64,000 bases of DNA, from positions 496,001 through 560,000 of the forward strand of contig JAUIRK010000920.1 of the NCBI GenBank assembly GCA_030549495.1. The letters are read 5' to 3'. The position numbers and the translations under genes are program-made. Of the stretch, positions 57,970 to 64,000 are shown piece after piece (position 1 is the stretch's first letter; every line of letters starts with the position of its first letter). Below the pieces are notes generated by a model. That model was not told where the DNA came from. It saw only the letters and a list, made by a program, of their open reading frames with translations, and searched no databases. The DNA is from Nectonema munidae (Eukaryota; Nematomorpha; Nectonematoida; Nectonematidae).

Positions 57970-59486
57970 CGCTATGACTACTTCGATAAACTCGTCCACT
58001 CTTTCAAAGCCCTATCCCATAAGAAAAAATGCTTATTTTTCGACACCAGCCCTGAGCCAACAAAAAATAACACTACGCCGCGCCCTCAAAAACATGAGGA
58101 AAAACCCCTCAGAATCGAACATAACATTCTACACACACACTCGACAACTCTTCCTCAGCTCAATAAAAACTGAAAAGCGAAATGCATGGATTAGTTTTAC
58201 CTCATCCACATCATGCAATCCATGATCTACCATCAACAAAATCATCAAGTCAAAAAAGCCTACAACCGATTTCCACAAACTACTTCCAGACCCTAACGCC
58301 GATTCAATCCAAATAAATCCACCTTTTCTCTCTTCCTTTTTTCCTACCGACAACCCCCTCTCTGACGATCCATATCAAGCCGCATTACGCTCATCCTCAC
58401 TCACACTCACAACATCGCTAATCATCCATCACTTTCCAGGCATAACATCATCTGAACTCTCACAGGCAGTAAACTCACTTCGACCCAGTCAGTCCCAAGC
58501 CTCGACTCAATTTCCACAAATCACATTAAAAAGTCAATCCATCTCCTAGAAAAACACTTAATCAACATCTACAACGTTTGTGTAACCCTCTCCTTTTTTC
58601 CTTCATTATGGAAAATAGGAAAAGTTATTTTTCTACCAAAACCACACAAAGATCTCTCAGAACTCAAAAACGGGCGACCTATTATCATTCTTCCCTTCAT
58701 CGGCAAAATCCTAGAAAAAATCTTTCAAAGAAGGCTCATCTACTACATTACTCAAAACAACATCATCCATCCCTCCCAGTTTGCCTATCTTCCTCTCCGA
58801 AACACCGAGTCAGCCTTATCAAAACTAACACCTTCAACACTCCATCACATCCCACAAAACCGCTACATCAACAATGCATTTAACAACGCCTGGCACCCCG
58901 CAATCATTCTGAACTTGCATCTCAAAAAATATCCACCCTACATGATTAAATTCATACACAACTATCTACAAAATCGAGCTTTAGTTTTTCGCGAAAAATC
59001 AACACGTGCAGTTCACTTGCTATCATTCTCTACCCCTCAAAGAGGATGCCTCTCCGAAATTCTCTGGCTTATCTTGATAAACCCTCTTGCCGACATCCTC
59101 GACTCAAATGCACAATTCTCACAATGCTTCTCAGACGACCTGCTATTTTCCTTTTCCTCGAGCACACAACCCGAAATGAAAAGCACACTCATCAAACGTT
59201 ACCTCAAGATATACAAATCCTTAATACCTTCCTCTTCAGACTCATGCTCTACCTACCCTCCAACGCTCCCATTTTGCTCCACTCCCACACCTGCAACAAT
59301 AAATCGTACACGAAAAATTCATCCAGTCACACTAACAGACCTATTGTTATCTCTTCCATACAACATCATAATTTACCCTAATAAGGAAACCGCAATTACC
59401 CACATAAAAGTGATCACACAACTCTCAAACCTCTCTACACTCAGAATTTTCACAGACGTGGCCATTATGATGCTGAATACACAGCC
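57970..59486 (+). pseudogene. Non-LTR retrotransposon B (R1-like), left part
   Basis: Starts inside the endonuclease-RT linker (RNAWISFTSSTSCNP). RT blocks in order: RPIIILPFIGKILEKIFQRR (58675 on), HPSQFAYLPLRNTESALSKL, NNAFNNAWHPAIILNLHLKK, YPPYMIKFIHNYLQNRALVF, STPQRGCLSEILWLILINPL and QCFSDDLLFSF, where SDDL stands for the usual ADD-type active site. The start of an RNase H domain (FTD, then AEYTA) is seen at 59445-59486. The reading shifts frame at least five times. R1-like because of the AFDN.W-type block followed by I...L. C-terminal sequence resumes at about 63800. Confidence 0.85.
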
Positions 59487-59941
59487 TTAACCCTCACATG
59501 GTCGAACAATTTTATTACCTTAGCTGGCCGTGAGTGGCCGAAGGCCATTTTTTATTTTTTATTTTTCTTCATTAAAATTTGAAAAAATAGCGTCATTTGG
59601 TTTTAAAACATGTTGAATAATTGAAATTTTAAGAAAAAAATATCAAAAATTTGAAATATTCTTATTTTGAAACAAAAAATATTAACGCCATCTATTGGAT
59701 CTATCGATTTATCTATAAATAATTGATTACAATTTTTTCAAATTTAAATAGAATATTTGATCATTGAGTTTGTCAAAAACAAACTTTATTAAAAAAATTT
59801 TAATAGATTTATTCATATATATTTTTCGCATTATAAATTTCACTTTTCTTGTATTCTTCAACTTTTTGTTTACACGTATTTTTATGTTTTATTTTATATA
59901 ACGTAAATAATAATAGAAAAAATAAAAATAATAATGGAAAT

Positions 59942-60077
59942 CGTACCGTTGGGTGTTTTCATCGAAAAGGCACAATTGCGCAGCCTGTATCGAACTATGA
60001 GGAAAGTAAGCTTGATGTAGGATCGAACCCAAGAACTTGAGTTATCGAATCCAGCATCTAACCAAGCATACTCACGC
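59942..60077 (-). repeat. SINE family 1 copy (tRNA-derived)
   Basis: Minus-strand copy with GCGTGAGTATGCTTGGTTAG, ATGCTGGATTCGATAACTC, TTGGGTTCGATCCTACATC (B-box) and GGCTGCGCAATTGTGCCTTT, ending near CACCCAACGGTAC. Flanks are AT-rich; no duplication read. Confidence 0.85.
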
Positions 60078-60150
60078 TAAAATAATAATAAGAAGAAACA
60101 CATGAGCTGCTCACGCTCATGTTTTTTATTTACGCTTTGGATAAAGTTAA

Positions 60151-60887
60151 CAGGGGTGCGGAGTCAGATAATATAAGGTCCGATTCCGACACCTAAATTT
60201 TTGAATGCTGACTCTCACTTCGACTCCCACTCCTTTTATGATACCTCCTCTAACTCCGACTCCTTAACACTTTAGTTTAACACTTATACACACAAAAATA
60301 TAAAAAATATTAAAAAAAAAACAGTTATATGACAATTACTGCTCTTTTATTTTGGAGTTAAAAACTGAAACTCATAAAAATTAAAAATAAGAAGCTCCCT
60401 TTTAGCAAAATTTAAGAGGCGAAAATGTTGAAAGTTGAAAATCGAAATAGCGCAAGTTTTCACGAAAAAATGAATGCCAAAACAATTCAAGAAATATAAG
60501 ATTGAATTAAATGACGGACTTGTGTGATAGAGAAAATGTATGCTCAACACTTGGTGAAGGATTTTTCATTACATCATCAACACTTGGTAAAGGATTTTTC
60601 ATTACATCAACATTTGGTGAGAAAACTTAGCATCATTCATGCCATTGCTAGCAACTAGCAAGTTTTTGTTATTGTGCTTCCATTACATTACATCAAAACT
60701 GTAAACAAGTTAAAAAACAAACAAAAGTTGTTTGAAAACCTTTTGAAGTTGAATCAAATGAATTTTCGGAGACCGAATCGGAAAAAGAAACTTCGACTCG
60801 GACTCCTTGTTTTCAAAAATAAAAATCCGACTCCTACTCCGACTAGATAAATCGCCGACTCTCTACGACTCCGCCACCGCATCCCTG
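60151..60887. mobile_element. hAT element of the GGAGTCGGAGTC family, 737 bp
   Basis: Ends CAGGGGTGCGGAGTCAG and, in reverse, CAGGGATGCGGTGGCGGAGT. Flanking octamers AAAGTTAA and ATTGTTAA agree at six of eight. Subterminal arms carry repeated CCGACTCC-type strings in opposite orientation. A ~33-base tandem (CAACACTTGGTGAAGGATTT, TTCATTACAT) is present about three times at 60548-60625. No transposase frame. Confidence 0.85.
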
Positions 60888-60959
60888 ATTGTTAACAGCA
60901 AAATTATTTAACTACTTATTTATCTATATTTTATGTATAAACAAGGTTAAAGGTGGTTA

Positions 60960-61525
60960 ACTTAGGGCAACTGACATTGAGCTATCAGTATTTTGGCAAA
61001 GGCAGTATTCGAACCTAAAATGATGGGATTTGAAGACCATCACTCTAACCCAATGGTTCCCAACCTAGGGGTCCATGGAAGAATTTCAAGGGGTCCATGG
61101 AAATTCTACTTCAAACTACTTATGCTTAATCTCCTTTAATATACTTCTATTTTCCAAATCAATATAAATATACATATTTAGAGCTTTTTTAAATAAATAT
61201 TTTCTTCCCTTTTTTAAAGTTTCATATTTTGAATCTTTATGTATGCTTTTTATTAGTTACAATATTTTTGAAAAATTTATATTTTAATTGGAAAAAAATT
61301 TTATTCACATTTTATGTCAGGCTTTACGATTTCTTTGATTTCATATGAATAAGCATACGATATAATAAGATGACTACAATAATTTTTTGCATAAAAATCT
61401 TTGATTAAATTTGTTGGCTCAAACTATTCAGTTGTAGGGGTCCACAGGTAAAAAAGTGACTGAAAAAGGGGGAACGGGATAAAAAAGGTTGGGAACCACT
61501 GCTCTAACAAATCGCCACGCGCTCA
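60960..61525 (-). repeat. SINE family 3 copy split by a hAT MITE
   Basis: Joining the flanks of the MITE on the minus strand gives GAGCGCGTGGCGATTTG (61525 side), GTTAGAGTGATGGTCTTCAA, ATCCCATCATTTTAGGTTCG and AATACTGCC. That is a tRNA-like A-box (TGGTTAGAGTG) and B-box (GGTTCGAATAC) in the right order. The tail direction is towards 60960. It sits at the 3' end of the piggyBac transposase. Confidence 0.75.
61051..61501. mobile_element. hAT MITE inside SINE family 3, 451 bp
   Basis: Ends CAATGGTTCCCAACCTAGGG and, in reverse, CAGTGGTTCCCAACCTTTTT. Flanking octamers CTCTAACC (61043-61050) and CTCTAACA (61502-61509) agree at seven of eight. The GGGGTCCATGG-type subterminal strings resemble those in the elements at 30536 and 55263. 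Confidence 0.92.
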
Positions 61526-61539
61526 AAAATAAATAGAAA

Positions 61540-63818
61540 TAATCGTAAAAAAATATCACAGAAATACGCACTTTATTGAGTAATTTTCTAATATTTTTGA
61601 AACAATTTTTACATAGAAGAACTTTATGCTCATCACAACAGTTTTCTTTGCATCTGAAGTATTTTTGAAAAATTCTTTTTTTGTTTCCTTTGCAAATTTG
61701 GCAGGGTCCTCTTTTTTTATTTGGTGTTTCCAAGACGGTACTTTCATTGCAGATTTTATATGATTTCAGTATTAGACCAACTTCATTTAGGATTCTTCTA
61801 TTTTGAACATAAATTTTCATTAAGTTTTCAGCCAACAAAAAACACAATTGAGAAAGAATTACTTTTCTTCCACTTGATTTTTTCAAATAGTTGATAGATG
61901 TAGCTGTTGATGAGCACTCTGTTTGTAAATTATGTGCTACTATAATATAAGTATTCAAAGCAGCAATATCTAAATAGTTAGACCAAACGACCATTGGCCA
62001 TCGCCTAGTTGTCCTATATGTAGTATAATATTTAACCATTTGGTTACCTTTGTCTACCCCTGATTTTACACTATTATAAATATATATAGATTCTGGTAAT
62101 CTTTTGGGTCCGACTAGCTCCATTTCTCTGTAATGCTGACTACTCATCATCAGGACCGCTTTAAAATTTTTTATAGAATGTTTTCTAGGTATATACTAGA
62201 GCTTCTGATTTCTCGATAAAATTTAATTTTCGAGAAACGAGAAAAAAAATATATGATTCTCGAGACTCTAGAAAAGTTTCGAGAAGTTAAAAAATATTAA
62301 AAATATTTTGTTTTATTAGTAAAATAACTTTTTAAAAAAACAAGAGCATTTAAAGTTTCGTTTTTCAAACTCAATCGTTTTGGAGATAAAATTCTTCCGC
62401 ATTGACAAGAAGTTGGTTGGATGCATAAAAGAGAATTTTTTAACAATTGCATCGATTCTGATAAATCAAAATTTTTGTTTTGTTTGAACATCTGTAGTTC
62501 TTCTTCTATTGTACTAACTTTTTTTATCATACATGAATTCTTTAATTTCTCTATTTAAACTTTGAGTTAGAGATTCTTCTTCAAACTCATCAACAGATTC
62601 GACTTGAATTTGGCTTTCTTGTAAAACAGTTCCACGCTCCGAATAATGAGAAAAATTTTTATCAAAAATATTTTTTGCACATTCTAAAATTTCTTCAAAA
62701 TTTGAATATTCAAAAGTTGATCGTGCATTACACATAATTATTTATTTTTTATTAATATTTATTCAAAATTTAACATGTTTTCAGTAATAAAAAATTTTTT
62801 TAATTCTTGAGTCTCGACAAAAATTTCTCGAGAATCAAGAAATAAAAAAATTCTAAAATTCTCGAGAATCGAGACAGAAGCTCTAGTATATACGCAACCA
62901 ATGATGAACTAGTTGAGTATATAGTTCTAGACACGCATTCTTGTAGATTTAAGCTCTGCAAATGTTTTTTTTGAAAATTGTAGCTTTTCGCCCAATCACA
63001 CAATTCACGGTCCATAAAAAATATATCAACGCAAATACCTGTACCTTGAGGTAGTTCGATTTTCTATGCTAACCTCTTGACTATTTGGGTTCCACTGAAA
63101 TAATTTTTATCCGCTAATTTGCTGACATATATTTCGGGAGCCAGATAATAAAAAGTTCTAGAATCATTGATGTGATACAATTTGATACCCCATTTACCGG
63201 GCTTGCTACGTTCATAAATCTTTATCGGACACCCCCCCCCTCTAAACTTAACCAGTTTCTCATCAACAGTTACAAAGTCCTAAAAAATTACTTTCAGTAT
63301 TTTTAAAAAATATTAAAACTAAAATTACTTATGGAAGACATTGTAGAAGTGGTCATTCAATAAGCGAACTGCCATTATTTTATCGACATTTTGATTTCTT
63401 TCTTGTGGAACATCAAACCTCGAAAATCTGATAATAAGCTTAAGATCATTTTTACTCATAAAGTGTGCTCTTTGACTGCTGTATAGGCTGTCAAATGGGA
63501 TTGTTTGATCACCCTCAATTCCAAGCATATAAAGAATAGAAATATAGCCAAAAAAATTTTCCACGTTAAAGTTATTGTAGAAAGATTTTACTTCATTCGG
63601 AACATTTTCAGTATTTTTCATGTATTCTTCCAAGTTTTTTTTGTAAAAACGAAAACTTGACGAATAAATTCTTGAGGTAAAAATAACTTCCAGATAAATA
63701 AAGAATTTGTAACATGCTTTGCAGCGGCTTTGGGACCATCAGGAACACTTGAAATATTTCTAATATTTATAATAACATTCACCTGTTCAAACAGTTCACC
63801 CACATCTATTCTCTGCAC
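61540..63818 (-). pseudogene. piggyBac transposase split by a hAT insertion
   Basis: In protein order: SSVPDGPKAAAKHVTNSLFI and WKLFLPQEFI (63618-63818); FNVENFFGYISILYMLGIEG, LKLIIRFSRFDVPQERNQN and DKIMAVRLLNDHF (63325-63633); then GICVDIFFMDRELCDWAKS (62900-63060). After the hAT insertion at 62197-62885 come REMELVGPKRLPESIYIYNS, VKSGVDKGNQMVKYYTTYRT and RRWPMVVWSNYLDIAALNTY. The C-terminal cysteine cluster GPCQICKGNKKR, CKENCCDEHKVLLCKNC ends near 61560. The N-terminus is missing at the right junction. Two to three frame breaks besides the insertion make this the best preserved piggyBac relic here. Confidence 0.9.
62197..62885 (-). mobile_element. hAT element in piggyBac, 689 bp, carries transposase ends
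   Basis: Ends TAGAGCTTCTGATTTCTCGA and, in reverse, TAGAGCTTCTGTCTCGATTC. A perfect 8-bp duplication GTATATAC flanks it (62189-62196 and 62886-62893). Two overlapping minus-strand frames: 62514-62735 (MCNARSTFEYSNFEEILECA..., acidic) and 62297-62530 (IEEELQMFKQNKNFDLSES..., ending with the hAT dimerisation tail NETLNALVFLKSYF). The first ends and the second begins around GATAAAAAAAGTTAG, so a one-base shift at an A run separates them. The catalytic core is deleted, as in the relative at 48623. Repeated TTCTCGAGAATCGAGA strings fill both arms. Confidence 0.92.
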
Positions 63819-64000
63819 AAGAAAACATACGCGAAGACTTGCTCGCTAAACAAGCCCTTTCCAAAACACACACATTACACCTAACTTCCATAAACCCCGA
63901 CGTTCTCACTCAAAACTTCACTTTACACACTTTTAATCAATAGCAACAAATTATCACTAAGTCCTCCAACACCACGCTCTCAGATATACCGGATATAAAG
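63801..64000 (+). pseudogene. Non-LTR retrotransposon B, continuation after insertion
   Basis: SAQENIREDLLAKQALSKTH resembles the end of an RNase H domain (GNE.AD.LAK.A), followed by TLHLTSINPDVLTQNFTLHT, which has the same CA-rich composition as 57970-59486. About 100 residues of RNase H expected between the two halves are missing. Runs off the window. Confidence 0.65.

Larger units (their letters stand above)
59487..63800 (-). mobile_element. piggyBac element inserted in LINE B, carrying later insertions
   Basis: The left end is TTAACCCTCACATGG at 59487; TTAA is the piggyBac target. LINE B's frame stops at this point and continues after about 63800. The transposase is on the minus strand at 61540-63818. 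The right terminus and the second TTAA are missing, so a deletion removed the element's 5' end and part of LINE B's RNase H region. Inside lie SINE copies, a 737-bp hAT, a hAT MITE and a 689-bp hAT. Confidence 0.75.

Noticed and set aside
58129-58353. Minus-strand frame opposite LINE B
   Set aside because: Shadow of the retrotransposon coding strand.

Overview
This window is animal nuclear DNA, very AT-rich and gene-poor, with long introns and intergenic stretches packed with decayed transposons. The host genes and the transposon mix (hAT and piggyBac elements, tRNA-derived SINEs, non-LTR retrotransposons, poly-G tracts inside MITEs) suggest an arthropod. A sea-louse-like copepod would fit, but that species-level guess is inference only.

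Host genes are few. A single-exon SNIP1-type FHA protein lies on the minus strand at about 3.9-4.7 kb. A compact three-exon gene for a 65-residue secreted peptide lies on the plus strand at 20.57-22.88 kb, with a TATA-like box and an Inr at canonical spacing. One exon of a Tctex-type dynein light chain (DYNLT1/3) lies on the minus strand at 33.73-33.86 kb; its other exons were not found. Nothing suggests these three genes work together.

Almost everything else that can be explained is mobile DNA. From left to right: a ~138-bp satellite array at the edge (1-720); SINE copies; a LINE RT relic (6.6 kb); two piggyBac relics (9.7 kb and 15.6-17.5 kb), the second preceded by a composite 28-bp minisatellite that recurs at 55.9 kb; many hAT MITEs, most with recognisable 8-bp target duplications (19.6, 27.6, a nested pair at 30.5-31.0, 51.3, 60.2, 61.1 kb); another piggyBac relic (35 kb); a fold-back element with modular GTAATTTCATCG arms (40.6-41.4 kb); TTAA-flanked MITEs (42.0 and 51.8 kb); a full-length dead ZBED/Buster-type hAT (44.4-46.3 kb); and two short internally deleted hAT elements (48.6 and 62.2 kb).

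The right end (56.5-64 kb) is a nest. A non-LTR element with an R1-like RT is split by a piggyBac insertion at a TTAA. The piggyBac body holds a hAT element at a perfect 8-bp duplication, and a SINE at its 3' end is itself split by a hAT MITE. No LTR retrovirus-like element or Polinton was recognised. No rRNA, CRISPR, operon or bacterial feature was seen.
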